Shown here one piece after another: positions 1-11,180 of a DNA stretch of 64,000 nt. This DNA comes from Pyrus communis. Its lineage: Eukaryota > Streptophyta > Magnoliopsida > Rosales > Rosaceae. The stretch lies in NCBI RefSeq assembly GCF_963583255.1, contig NC_084807.1, positions 22,469,572 through 22,533,571 of the forward strand, given 5' to 3'. Both the position numbers and the translations under genes were made by a program. Each line of letters begins with the position of its first letter. The stretch's first letter is position 1. The notes under the pieces were generated by a model. That model had not been told where the DNA came from, made no database searches, and was given only the letters and a program-made list of their open reading frames with translations.

Positions 1-110
1 ATACTGAGATTTAGGTCCACCGACAGTGGTGCTCTCTTAAAAAATAGACGTATATCACTTAAAGCGATGAGCACACGGTATTCTTTAGTAAAAGGGGAAA
101 GAATAGTTTG
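1..110. repeat. Dispersed ~100-bp repeat, copy 1
   Basis: The copy shares a block with 5144-5245 and, less closely, with 2026-2107. Common landmarks are 'gagatttaggt', a GC-richer 'caccga' stretch, 'cgtatatcacttaaagcga' and 'gagcacac..ttctttagtaaa'. It runs off the left edge of the window. The family is unknown to me. It may be the end of a transposon, since the copy at 5144 begins with CACT. Confidence 0.6.
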
Positions 111-2025
111 CTTTGTGCTCAACGCATGGTTCCGTAAGTTAATCCTCCGCAGCCTACAATATTTTATATGAGCGAAGGTAGATAGTTCTTTGCCCCTGTG
201 GCGGGTGTGGGACAAATAGTTCGGCTTCCACTTCTTTGCTAACTCCCAATTTTTTTGCTCAAATCCCACAGAACCTTTGGTCTATTTTTAGCTATTCCCA
301 CCAAAATTCTTTGCCCATTGAAAGATCAGCTCCAGTCCAAAACTCTGAGCTTGCAAGTTCCTTTGTCAATTCTTATATGAAACCAGGCCTTGATTGCGAA
401 CCTAAGTGGAAATTAGTTGACAAGAATTGTGTTGAAGACTTATAGCCCATTTGAAAATGCTTCCTCATAAAGCACTTATGGTATGAAATATTTAATAGAA
501 ATGCAAGTGCTTTTTTTTATCACAAAAACACTTTCAAATTATTTTGTCAAATATGGTCTGAAATGTTTTTAGTAATTTAAAAACATTTTAGTTATTTTAA
601 AAGCACTTCCAAATAAGTTATCAATATATGTGAACTATGACACTACATATGTTATCCAAAAATTGAATTTTTCAATTGATTGGATTCCAAGGGAAGGAGA
701 TTTCCTAGAGCTAGTATATGTGTTCGTTTTTTTTTTTTTTCCAGCATATATATGTTCGTTTCAAACTGATATTTGATTTGATGATCGATGTCTAATTAGA
801 TTTCCAACCTATGAGTAAAAATGACTATAAAGGAGATCAGTTTCATGGGAACTGTCCTGCTGAAGAAGATGCAATATACCTAAGCTATGACTCATCTTCA
901 TCATCGGTCATTATTTGCTGCAAGAAACATGAACCCTGAAGTTAAAAATCATAGCAAAACAGTCACTAGTAGCTTATGATGCACATCAAATTTTGGGCTC
1001 AAGGCCGTATGGTCGTGGGACGAAAAAGGCCCACTATGAGCTTACATGCCTTCCAAGAATTATGGACCTAAGAGCAAATTTACTATAAAATCATCTCAAA
1101 AGCTAGTTGGTTTCACCATTCAGTATTAACAAGTATACATGTCCTTCATAATATTTATATTATTGACACGAAAATTACATAATTGTCAACGTCGTTTTGA
1201 TATGTTTGTCAATACAAATTTACATTTTATATTGTGGTCGGACCAAAGTATTTCCTTTTAGTAGAGAAATGATAAGCGGATGAAAACAAAACATCGTTTA
1301 GCTATTTCCATTTCCTTTTTCGTATTTAGCAAAAAGCGGCATGTTCACTTGATTATAACAACAATTTGTTTTCAAAGAAATTAAGAATCAAGGATTTCAT
1401 TGTCACCAATTATAGAACGTGGACTAGAATATTAGAAGAGCATTTAGTTTATAAAACAAATAAAGATACACATATATTGGTTTTTTTTTTTTATATTAGT
1501 ATTCTAAGCTACACTTGGTACTTGGAAATAAACTTTAAGAAAAGACATAGAATACTTGAAGCTAATGGAAGTCTTGGCAAAAAATCAAGTACAGTGACGT
1601 CCTAGGATTTATATAGCCGATCTCACTTATTGAGATAAGATTTTATTGTTGTTGTAGTATCCTAAGCTACATGAGAGTTTCAACATTAATGGCAGTGCTA
1701 GTAAGTTGAGGAATATCCTATCCGTCAAGGCAATTTCCCTATTGAGTTTTGATAACCAAATTTTTGTACAAGCGTTCGTATATTTCTTTTACCTCAATCC
1801 AACCTAATAATACCATCAAATTCATCATACCATTTTCGGATGGGCAATGTTATTGGCACTCCAAAAATCTCATTCATAACTCCTCACAAGTGTATTTTTC
1901 TTTCTAAATATAAAAAATTTGAAGTGTAGAATGAGAAATTTGAAGTGCCAATAACAATTCCCTTTTGGATATCTTATAACAAATGTAAACAAATTAAATC
2001 TTGCTACTTGAATTGATAGAGGCAC

Positions 2026-2107
2026 CCACAAAAGTGCGCCCCTACAAAAATAGAATTATGTCACTTATAGCAATGAGCACACGGTATTCTTTAGTAAAAA
2101 GCGAAAT
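2026..2107. repeat. Dispersed ~100-bp repeat, copy 2 (diverged)
   Basis: This is a diverged copy of the repeat at 1-110 and 5144-5245. It keeps 'gtcactta.agc.atgagcacacggtattctttagtaaaa' in broken form, while its left part is less similar. Confidence 0.55.
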
Positions 2108-2811
2108 AGAAGTATGGGAAAAAGTCGTTATTTTACTAAATATAATATTATTTTAACAATTTTAACTATGTATACAACAAGTTTCGTATATGTGTAGGTT
2201 TTAAGTCGTGTAATGTGGCATGTCCGAAATTGTCATCCCAAACTAACATGAAATCAGTTCTCATTTTGAACCCAAGAATTTTAAAATTTCTTGCAAAACG
2301 TACATAGAGTCTAATGAGTGATCTCCAATCAAACCCGAGAGAACAAACGACATAGCTCCACGGTTAAAATTGTCAGTCCCGAGCCAAGTTTTCGTGAAGA
2401 AGACATTGCCCATGCATTGTTCAATCCCTTAATTTGTTAAAAAAAATGATAAGAAAAAATACCTTATTCAATGAAAAAAAAGACTAGTCCACACAATATT
2501 TGAGTGGAGAAAGCTAACACACGACAACTTGTATATAAGAGATTTTTCAGTGCCGGAACATGGTTCGGTATATTAAGTGTTATAATATAAGTGGTTGGAT
2601 ACTTGAAAAAAAAAATTAAACACTTATATTATAACATTTAGTGTCCCAAATCGTGTTTTGGCACATTAAAAAATTTCTCCAAGCATATAAGGTGCTAAAT
2701 GTCAAAGCCTTCTTACCCTACTAATTATTATTAGTGGTTGGCGTAACTACTACCGAACCATACACTTTAATGAGGCCTACTACATTACACTCTAGCTCTT
2801 TATTAAACATC

Positions 2812-2820
2812 TATTTATAA
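2812..2820 (+). promoter_or_regulatory. Probable TATA box of KCS-A
   Basis: TATTTATAA lies about 110 bp upstream of the KCS-A start codon. A usual TATA-to-start spacing would put transcription start near 2845 and give a 5' leader of roughly 85 nt that includes the CT/CA microsatellite. Confidence 0.45.
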
Positions 2821-2879
2821 GAGAAATAGATTGTTGAAACTGCATACATCCAACTGATCATTTGACACTTCCCAATTCT

Positions 2880-2882
<3 letters not shown>

Positions 2883-2929
<47 letters not shown>
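2883..2929 (+). repeat. (CT)n(CA)n compound microsatellite abutting a start codon
   Basis: About 16 CT units are followed by about 7 CA units, and the last CA runs straight into the ATG of KCS-A at 2930 with no spacer. CT-rich tracts are common in plant 5' leaders. Direct contact with the start codon is unusual, and length variation here would change the leader and start context but not the protein. Confidence 0.9.
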
Positions 2930-2930
<1 letters not shown>

Positions 2931-4345
2931 TGGGGATCCTAATGGCAACGTGTTTGCTGGCTCTTTTCTATGGTTTCTCCTGCCTCTGTAAGTTACTTCT
3001 CAGAAAGAGAGATCAGGCATGCTATCTGCTGGCCTACGAGTGCCACATGCCACCAGACGACATGAAGCTCAGCGCTGATTCATGCTTGAAAATAGTCTCG
3101 CGGAACAGGAATCTGGGACTGGAAGAAATCAGGTTTCTCTTGAAAACTATTACCCATTCGGGCATTGGCGAGGAAACTTACTGCGCAAGAAACATCATCC
3201 AAGGCCGAGAAGAAACTGCAACCCTAGAAGATGAACTTGCGGAGATGGATGGCATCATCTTTGACGCGCTGGACAAGCTTTTCGCCCTGCCTACCTCTAT
3301 TTCTCCGTCGCAAATCGACATTCTTGTCATCAATGTGTCGATGTTCTCCCCTGCACCCTCCCTATCGTCACGTATAGTGAGTCGTTACAAGATGAGGGAC
3401 GACATCAAGAGCTTCAACCTCTCGGGAATGGGCTGCAGTGCAACCCTCATTGCCATTGACGTTGTACAAAACTTGTTCAAGTCTCACAAGAATGCGAATG
3501 CCATCGTTGTAAGCACGGAATCGTTGTCTCCTCATTGGTATTGCGGCGTAGAAAAATCCATGATGCTCACAAACTGTCTCTTCCGCTCGGGAGGGTGCGC
3601 GATGCTGCTCACGAACAACCGAAGCCTAAAGCACCAAGCCAAGCTGAAATTAAACCATTTGGTACGAATGCACACCGGCTCGAATGACGAAGCATATAAC
3701 TGTTGCATACAGTTAGAAGATGAGAGTGGAAATCGAGGTTTCCGCCTTACCAAATACCTTGTAAAAGCAGCAACTCAGAGTTTTACAAAGAACCTCCAAG
3801 TTCTAGCACCAAAAATGCTTCCACTAAGAGAAATACTTAGGTATCTGGTGGCCTCTAGGCTTAACAATATTAGAACTAGTATTACAAGCCAAAATCCAAA
3901 AGCAGCTGGGGGACTAGGGTTGAATCTCAAGACAGGAATAGAGCACTTCTGTGTTCACCCTGGTGGAAGAGCAATCATAGATGGGATTGGGAAGAGCTTA
4001 GGGCTAAGTGATTATGACGTTGAGCCGTCAAGAATGGCGCTTCACCGGTTCGGAAACACATCGGCGGCCGGATTTTGGTACGCTTTGGGATACATGGAGG
4101 CAAAGAAGAGGCTTAAGAAGGGGAACAGGATTCTGATGAGTGGATTTGGAGCTGGTTTTAAGTGCAACAATATTGTGTGGGAAGTGATGAAGGACTTGGA
4201 TGATGTCAATGTGTGGAAAGACTGCATAGATAGTTACCCTAGGGATCTAAACCAAGTCAATCCGTTCATGGAGAAGTATGGCTGGATCAATGATGATTAT
4301 CTAGGCTTTGTTAGGTTTGACATGTCCCAATTCGCTATTGAGTAA
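2930..4345 (+). CDS. KCS: 3-ketoacyl-CoA synthase (KCS-A)
   Basis: Single-exon, 471-residue condensing enzyme of the endoplasmic-reticulum fatty-acid elongase. The family condenses malonyl-CoA with a long acyl-CoA to make 3-ketoacyl-CoA for very-long-chain fatty acids, waxes and suberin. Visible features are one hydrophobic N-terminal segment (about residues 3-24), the FAE1-type domain with catalytic Cys169 in SGMGCSA, and the thiolase-like C-terminal part with His343 in CVHPGGRA and Asn376 in HRFGNTS. The His-to-Asn spacing of 33 equals that of Arabidopsis FAE1 (His391, Asn424), so the triad is complete. The short N-terminus with one membrane segment and the overall wording resemble the Arabidopsis KCS12/KCS19/KCS3 group rather than FAE1. 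The start is the first in-frame ATG and aligns with the starts of KCS-B and KCS-C. It is close to KCS-B (minus strand, about 25 kb away). Substrate chain length cannot be read from the sequence. Confidence 0.95.
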
Positions 4346-5143
4346 TGCTACACTTATAACATTTTTCATATTATATTTGTATCATTTCTCTAATCGAAGT
4401 AGGACCCACCAACTCATGTGGATCTCATATCTTTTAGAAAAATGGTAAAATATTTGGTATGAAAAATGCAGTAAGAGTAGCATTTCTGTTAGTTGTTTGA
4501 TTTTTCAGCACTTAATAAGTTTGCGTTTTTCTTTTACCTTGTGGAGAAGTGTGGTTGTTTGAAGTTTGTATGAAGTTTTTCAAGCCCTGTAGTCTGGATG
4601 TATCTCATAAATAAACCCTGATCGATCAGGTGTTCTAGGTTTTTTTTTATAATAAAAATAAGAGTTCATTAATTTTCTAGATGTGAGGCCATGATCTATA
4701 TCAGTATTTCCTTTGATAGCAAACTCTCTTTTTGATATATTTGTATTCCCTTTGCTAGTACTACATTTACCACAAGTAGTACATTACTCTCATAGTTAGA
4801 GAAAACCGCCACTGGAAACACCACTTCATGTCCGACTTGCATGTGTTAAGCATGCCGCCAGCGTTCATTGACGTGGCGGTATACACCCAGCTCCACAGCA
4901 AAGCAAGCCATTGACTACCGGTTTCTTTCCTCCAGAATATCACTTGTAATAAAAATAAGAAAACACTACATATTCCAACCTCAGCAGCAGCACACCTCGT
5001 ATTTCCTTCACTTTAACAAGTGATATTTGGCTTGTATGACCTGTGGAGATTACCCTAAATTTTCAAGGACAAGATAACTGTTTAGTTCCAGGCATAAAGG
5101 GTAACAGCTAAAGAAAATACAAACTGAACTTTTACAATTTAAA

Positions 5144-5245
5144 CACTGAGATTTAGGTGCACCGATAGAGGTGCGCCTTTCAAAAATAGGCGTATATCAC
5201 TTAAAGCGACGAGCACACAGTGTTCTTTAGTAAATGTGAAAGAAT
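5144..5245. repeat. Dispersed ~100-bp repeat, copy 3
   Basis: Best match to the window's first 110 bases. It begins CACTGAGATTTAGGT and ends near 'ttctttagtaaa'. It lies just left of the CACTA-like MITE, so the two could be parts of one element, but copy 1 is not followed by that MITE. Confidence 0.6.
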
Positions 5246-5307
5246 AACATGTCATCGCACAAAGTTTTTAGAGACGAAGATTAGTCATCCCATGTATGTA
5301 TCCTGAC

Positions 5308-5558
5308 GACTACTACTCGTATCCTAGCATTTTGTGTGACGAAGATCTTCGTTCCTAAAAATTTGGTGCGACGAAGGAACCGTCGCGCCTTCTTCTTTGC
5401 GACCAATGTGTTTATTCGTCACACAAAGTCTTTCTTCATGATCTTTGCGCAACGGATTTTGCGCAACAAAGTTTTTGTCGCTTTGACGTTTGTGCGACGG
5501 GAATAAGCTTTGCACGACCAATTTGTGTTCGTCACGCTAAATGTTAAACGTAGTAGTG
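5308..5558. mobile_element. CACTA-like MITE (tentative)
   Basis: The right end reads TAGTAGTG (5551-5558), i.e. CACTACTA on the other strand. The left end at 5308 reads GACTACTAC, a close match. Both ends continue into similar inverted sequence (around 'ctagcatttt.tgacgaa' on the left and 'ttcgtcacgctaaat' on the right). The interior carries repeated 'tttgcgcaac/gtgcgacg' subterminal motifs, as CACTA elements do. No matching 3-bp target duplication was seen, so the ends are uncertain. Confidence 0.45.
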
Positions 5559-7427
5559 TCTTATGTTCAAGATATTGGTGAAGCCACAGAGGATTCAAGC
5601 GACGTTGCAGTCAATTATTTTCATCATGTGCTCTGGTAATTTTCATTGGCTCTTTGTTTTCCCATTCCTTTTTCTTCTTTCTAACCTTAACCACAAGCCC
5701 CGTTACAACCTTAATAAAGACCTTTGATTCAAGTAGTCATATGATATTGACAGCGAGTAGGTGGACAAGCAAGCATACTGTAGCATGTTTTTATGAGATC
5801 ACTTGAGCGAGACATATTAACGCATAAATATTGTGTGCATGAGTGTAAATCCTGTGAGAGACTCACTTGTTTTTATATTGCGATTTAAAGACGCTTAGGA
5901 TCACATTGTTATGGCTATTTCATACACTATACTCCAAGGATATTTGAGAAGTTATTACTAATACTAGAATATTGTGGATTCACTTGCTTTATGCTTATTA
6001 AGGTTCTTGATTATTATGTACACTTGAATAAAATGCTTTGAGGGTTCTGAAGGGGGAAACTGGTTTTTCCATGTGACTTTTTGTTTTTGGTTTGGTGCCA
6101 GAGTATTTTTTTAGTCGCTTGAATTTCTAGAGACCAGCAATAAGCTAGTTTTGGGGGTGGGGCGGGGCTGTGATAATTGCTCAAAAGTGCATGTCTAATG
6201 CGCTTTGATTATACCCATTACATGTTTTTCTCTAATAATTTATCAAATTTGTGTTTATCATGTATAACTGGTCAAATAGGTTTTATATCTAATTTGTTTT
6301 AATTTGACTTAGATTATATTAATTTTAATGTGCAAGACTATGAGATTGATGCAAGGCAATTAAAGGATGAGGCACAAGACAATAAATTGGTGATTAACTC
6401 TATGTCGGTTACAAAAAGGAAATGAAGAATAGAGAAGGCAAAGAAGAAGAAAAAGAAACGGCCAGCCATTACCATTTCATGATGGCATTAAGGCTTATCA
6501 TTGATCATCATTATTCAAGAGGGATATGGAGGTTGGCGGCAGCAGCTCAATATAACCACTCCCATTTTTGTTTTTGATCAGTTTTTGCTCTTTCATAATC
6601 TCTAGAGTTTCTTATTTTTCTATTTTATTATATGGAGGACTAAACTCCCTAGCTAAGACTAGTTGGAAAACCTTCAACTATTATGTGATCTTATTAGTTT
6701 GATTTGAATTGTGTTATCAACGATAAACTCTTGTTATTGGTTTGTTCAACTTAATAGCTATTTTTTCTCTATTTGTCGATTGGTGAATGTTCGTTACTAT
6801 TCATAGGTTCAAACATGTTTTTCCTATAATTCGGTTTCAGCATTCATACTTTTGTGAATTGAGATAAATTAGTAGATATCTAGTAATTTCGATGGAAGTA
6901 TTTCTTGATAGTTTGTGCCAGAGGTAAAGTTATGCTTGGAATTCTATAAGAAATTCAAATGAGTTATTGGGAATAACCATAGTTAGAGTTTGTATATTTT
7001 TGTGTGTGTTTTATATATTGCCATATCTTCCGATCGGGTACACTGTATGTTGCATCTTGATTGAGTTACAAAAAGAATCAAATTAATGAAATTACATATG
7101 TATGTTGAAGGTGGAACTCTTACGTCTTAGTGCTCTTATATTATTGGATTTTCTTTTAAAAAATTACATTTTATTCAATATTGTTCTTTGTTTTAGTTTC
7201 GACAAATTCTGCATTCTTTTTCAATGCTCTCTGAGGAATACAACTCGGTCTTTGAGTTTAAACTGCTACGCGACACCTGGACTTGGGTTTAGCAAGCAGG
7301 GAACTCAATTGCATTGAGCACATGCAACAAGCCTTTTAAACCCATAAGTGACCTTGATGGGACGAGTGAAGTCTCGTGAGGGTTTCCAGAGATGTTACCC
7401 ATAAACATCATGTGATAGTTATGATCA

Positions 7428-7912
7428 TCAACTGCCAGTGATTGTAAAGACATCCACTTCTCCAGTGTCATCAGGTTTTGAGCTGACTGCGCAAAGGGCT
7501 GCGTCCAAACCATATTGTTCAAGCTTTTGTGGCCTTAAATAGAGATTGTTTTGCGCATGGCGTATTCGGAAGGTGTTTGGTTTGACAATATCAGGCTTCT
7601 CAGGCGTGAACAGTGTGCAATTTTCATTATCCTTGTCGTCGTTTGGTGTGTGAGCGGTGGCCACGATCAACCACCTTCTTCCTTCTGCTCTACTTTCAAA
7701 TAACAGTTGGCTTCAGAGTGCTTGTGGAACCACTCTATTTGATTCACGCATTCAGAGTAATTTTGTGAAACCTCCTTTGTGAAAATTAGGCTAGAATCCT
7801 CTCGGGTGAATTCGAGAATCCCGTCTTGATTTCTGATTTCTCCACCATGTAAGCGCAAGTACCGGTTGTTGTTAGATTTCCACTTAAAAGGGCTTGATAG
7901 TGTTGTTGCCAT
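7428..7912 (-). pseudogene. Amaranthin-like lectin (agglutinin domain), one frameshift
   Basis: Conceptual product of about 162 residues, a single agglutinin domain as found in amaranthin and related plant lectins, which bind GalNAc-type glycans. Recognisable parts are FKWKSNNNRYLRLHGG at the N-terminus, ILEFTRED..LIF, the central block WLIVATAHTPND, CTLFTPEK, and RIRHAQNNLYLRP near the end, stopping after FTITGS. There is no signal peptide, in line with a cytosolic/nuclear lectin. The ATG at 7912 matches the position of the ATG in the degenerate unit at 20940-21420. One base is missing near 7668-7675 relative to the sister copy, which reads KEGVWWIVATAH across this point, so the frame breaks after KEEGG. 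It could be a true pseudogene, an allele, or an assembly error. A TATA box lies about 115 bp upstream. Confidence 0.75.
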
Positions 7913-8023
7913 GTTAAATTGGATGATCACTCTCACTCGTCTCTTCTTTTTTATCTTTCTTCCCGCTTGTCTCTTTTCTCTTATCATGTGATTTACTTGC
8001 TTCATAGCTTCGAAATTGCTACC

Positions 8024-8032
8024 CTATTTATA
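8024..8032 (-). promoter_or_regulatory. Probable TATA box of lectin unit 1
   Basis: The minus strand reads TATAAATAG, about 112 bp upstream of the lectin ATG. The surrounding sequence ('ccctatttataatcaaggataag') is conserved upstream of the degenerate copy at 21511-21533, which supports a shared ancestral promoter. Confidence 0.5.
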
Positions 8033-8689
8033 ATCAAGGATAAGCCCACATCATCTTTCTCTATTCACATTATGTGTTCAGACTATATAATTTCAACAAA
8101 AAAAAAAAAAAAGTTTCGTATATAATTAAGGTGTTTTTATTCTTTTACCTTTCTATTTCTTTCAATATTTCACTAGTTCTAAGTGTTTAAATAATATAGA
8201 AGAGTCCTACTCCTAGTTTTGTTATCTCATATGTTGTTTAGGAATGAGACTTGTAAATGTTGTCACAATCGATTGGATTAATGCCTTGTATATATTATGT
8301 CGGATTAATTCGAAGAGAATTTGAGTTTTAACATGTACCCAAATCCATCGTATCAAAGAGAATTACATAAAATTGCTTACATTTTTTTAAAGACTTCAAG
8401 TAATGATACTTTTGGATTCATGTTTTCCTTGCGTAGTTGTATGATGGAGATTATTTATTTAATTTATATAATATGAGGTATATATGTATTTGCGATATTT
8501 AAACGACTGAGTTGTTTAATTAGCTGAAGTCATTAGACTGACACCAGATGGCTGATCTCATTGCAGGGCTTCAACTGATGTGGGGACAATGCCAGGTAAC
8601 CGAAAGAAACAATGTTGAAAATGAACAAATAACAGTTCAGATAAAAAAAACATTACTACAAAATAATTTTTTAATTAATATAGAAGTGT

Positions 8690-9245
8690 GAAAAAAATAA
8701 AAAGAAAATATAGAACGGCTTGTAATGATAAACTCTACAACTTTTGTAAAGAGATTTACTCCAAAATTTGCCACTATAATTCCATAAAACGTAGATTTAA
8801 ATTTAACCTTTGATTGTCATTTACATTTACGCTCTATTCTTCTCATTGAATTTTGTTGTTTCAAATTTTTTTTTTTTTTAAATCATAATCTTTTAGCGGA
8901 TGCATAAAGATGAACATTCGGATCGTTGATATCATGTTCAAATTTTTACGGTTAGTGAATATATTTCTCGGAACATGATATCAACGATCCGAATCGTTCG
9001 TTTTTCTTTAGCTGCTAAAATATCATGTTTTTGAAAAGAAAAAAAAATCCGATAAGAAGAATAGAGCATAAACAACAATCGAGAAGTTAAATATAAATCT
9101 AGGGTTTATAGATTATGGTGGCGGATTTCGGAACTGAGTCATTTACAAAAGTTGTAAAGCTTGTTGCTATGAGTGATTACATTTTTTTTTTTTCATTTTC
9201 TACAGTTGTACATTAATTATTATGAAATTTTATTAATTTTACGCT
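8690..9245. mobile_element. Hairpin-forming MITE
   Basis: A long imperfect inverted repeat. The core is perfect: 8919-8939 is the reverse complement of 8971-8991, with a 31-bp loop. Outward, 'ttttagcggatgcat', 'ctctattcttctcat' and 'aacttttgtaaa' on the left pair with matching sequence on the right, the last at about 9152-9163. It lies in the upstream part of lectin unit 1. The family and exact ends are undetermined. Confidence 0.6.
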
Positions 9246-9625
9246 CAAAAAAAAAAAAAACGTTTGGAAGGTTTTAAAAGTCTAAACAACAATGTAACCA
9301 TTGTCTGCGTGGATGATGCAATACCAAGCGTTTATATATTCTTTCACATTTTTCAACTTGTACATTAATTACTTTTTATTTATTTTGAATTACCCCTAAA
9401 AGCACTATTCATGAGGGTTTGTAGGGTTCTAAAAGTTTGAACAACAATGTACCCATCACCAAAGCATAGAAGATGTGATCAGGAGTGTTTGCATATTTTT
9501 TCACACTTGTAAATGAATTATTATGAATTTTTTATGTGCTTTGGTATTTGTAAATTGCTTTGTATTTTTAATGTGCTTTGAAATTTTTTAATCTCACTTA
9601 TGAGAGATTAAGTACTATGGCCATT

Positions 9626-10878
9626 CACTACCAGAAGATTGGGGTTACCCTATGAAATCTTGCCCGACGAAAAACAATCTAACGGCTAAGACGTCTTTAC
9701 CCGACTAAAGAATACGTTCACAGGCGACTTTAGTCGGCATTTTAGGGTTAACTCAAAATCTTTATGAGACATAATACTGCCGTAGGGTAAGTGATCACAT
9801 TTGTTGGGCAAAAATTGGGCGCCAAAAAAAACATTTTGTGGAGCCTAAAATAATCCCAAAAATTCTAGAGGCGACACACGAACTTTTATTCAAGAAAGAC
9901 AAGATTGACCTTAATAAATGGGTAGGCTTCTCAGATACTCCCACGTGCAGCTCACACCCCTAAAGGTCTCAACAGCTGAATACAACTGCCCACAGCTCAC
10001 CTGCCTTTGGCGAGGAATTAAAGATAAGAATTAATTACCTAAATCCTATCTTTAATACATTCCCAATTGAAGATTGACTCCAATCAAGTAAGCAATCCCA
10101 ATTTAAATAAATTAGGGATAATTACACCATTATCTCAAGATATTATTTCCTATTTAATATCTTGAGAATATTTAGATATTTTTCCATAAAACACTTGGCC
10201 AATAGGACGCCGCCACGTGTAGGGTAAAACCCTAACATAGTGGTCGGCCCTATCCCTATAAGTACCCCATATTCTACAAAATTGAGAGAGCTTTAGCTAC
10301 CCCTAAAAAGCCCTAAACACTTTACTCTCTCAGATAAACTAACTTAGGCATTGGAGATCCATTGGCCTAACCCCCTCCCCCATCCTCATGGGCAAGTGAG
10401 GCTTAGTTCTTTGATCAAAGATGTTGATTGTTTTGCGAGTGCATTTTCGTCAAGACTGAAGACGACGGAGATTTGCATCGACACATTTGGCACGCAATTC
10501 AGTGAGTCTTAAGGGGCAAATAGACTGTTCGTCAGGTAATTTTAAATTACCCAACGGAATGTTCTGTCAACTAAAAATTACCAAGTGGTCTAGTAAAGTA
10601 CAATGCTGACTTATAAAAAAAAAACGAGTAGAAAACAACGTTAGCTAACGACATTGTGTAAGTTACAAAATTTGTATTAGGTTTTATACGATGACCATCC
10701 TTTCATCGAGCAAAAAGTCTTCATCGGTCAAACAACGGTCAACTCACTTTTAGCCTCTAGAGGTTTGTCGCAAATTCATCGGACAACTTATACCAGACGT
10801 TGTTCGTCGCGTGAAAGATTTTGCGACGAGTACTGTTTTTGTGGAACAAATCTTTTTTGTCTCCTAAGTTTAATAGTG
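9626..10878. mobile_element. CACTA-like non-autonomous element
   Basis: It starts CACTACCAGAAGATTGGGG at 9626 and ends ...TTTAATAGTG at 10878 (CACTATTAAA on the other strand). Both flanks inside the ends carry short GC-rich subterminal motifs ('cccgacgaaa', 'gtcgg', 'ttgcgacgag'), typical of CACTA elements. The candidate target duplication is only 2 of 3 (ATT/TTT). No transposase is visible. A solo LTR is inserted inside. Confidence 0.5.
9837..10483 (+). mobile_element. Solo LTR (Ty3/gypsy-like) with target duplication
   Basis: A 647-bp block begins TGTGGAGCC and ends ATCGACA, i.e. TG...CA. It is flanked on both sides by CATTT (9832-9836 and 10484-10488), a 5-bp target duplication. Inside there is a promoter-like 'cctataagtacccc' at about 10253 followed by a leader rich in 'ccctaaa', as in LTR U3/R regions. 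No internal domain remains, so unequal LTR recombination is the likely origin. It sits inside the CACTA-like element and is therefore younger. Confidence 0.8.
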
Positions 10879-11180
10879 TTTGTAGTAACTAGTAAGGTTT
10901 TTTTAGTAGTTTAAAATTATCAAAATAACTTTTTTCTTAATGGGTTGAAACAGGTAACCCGCGTGTTGTTAAGAACCCGTTAATTAATGGGTTCTTGACG
11001 ACGGGTGACTCGATATTGACCTGATTGATTATCATGTTGACTCGAAACCTGTTATTTTTGTGTCGTTTTCGTATCGTACTAACAAGTCGTGTAAGAAATT
11101 GTCAGCTCTTAAGCCCACACAATTTTTCTCTATTCACATTATGTGTTCACACTATTTGTTTCGTATATAAGGTTTTTGTA

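Larger units (their letters stand above)
1..2811. other. Intergenic region upstream of KCS-A
   Basis: I see no convincing gene here. The stretch is AT-rich with short chance ORFs at 236-445 and 1366-1605 that match nothing I recognise. It holds two copies of a dispersed repeat of about 100 bp (1-110 and 2026-2107) and a degenerate piece at about 450-620 that resembles the MITE family seen at 13750-13915. Positions 2110-2285 resemble 26785-26945 in the same orientation, ending in a shared phrase around 'gaacccaagaa', so this is another dispersed repeat. Confidence 0.6.
4346..7289. other. Intergenic region between KCS-A and the lectin locus
   Basis: I see no gene. It contains one ~100-bp dispersed repeat (5144-5245) and a CACTA-like MITE (5308-5558). 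The rest (5560-7290) is AT-rich and has only chance ORFs. The KCS-A 3' UTR must lie just after 4345, but I cannot pin a polyadenylation site. Confidence 0.55.
7290..8620 (-). repeat. Lectin locus duplication, unit 1
   Basis: This unit holds a 3' flank (7290-7427), an amaranthin-like coding region (7428-7912), and upstream sequence with a TATA box. It continues to a block around 'ttagctgaagtcatt..actga' and 'gtggggacaatgccaggtaaccgaaagaaacaatg'. The same order recurs, complete or in part, near 11105-14500, 15540-15660, 16540-17500, 17850-18750 and 20630-22435. This shows repeated tandem duplication of a unit of about 2-3 kb that was later filled with transposons. Confidence 0.75.
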
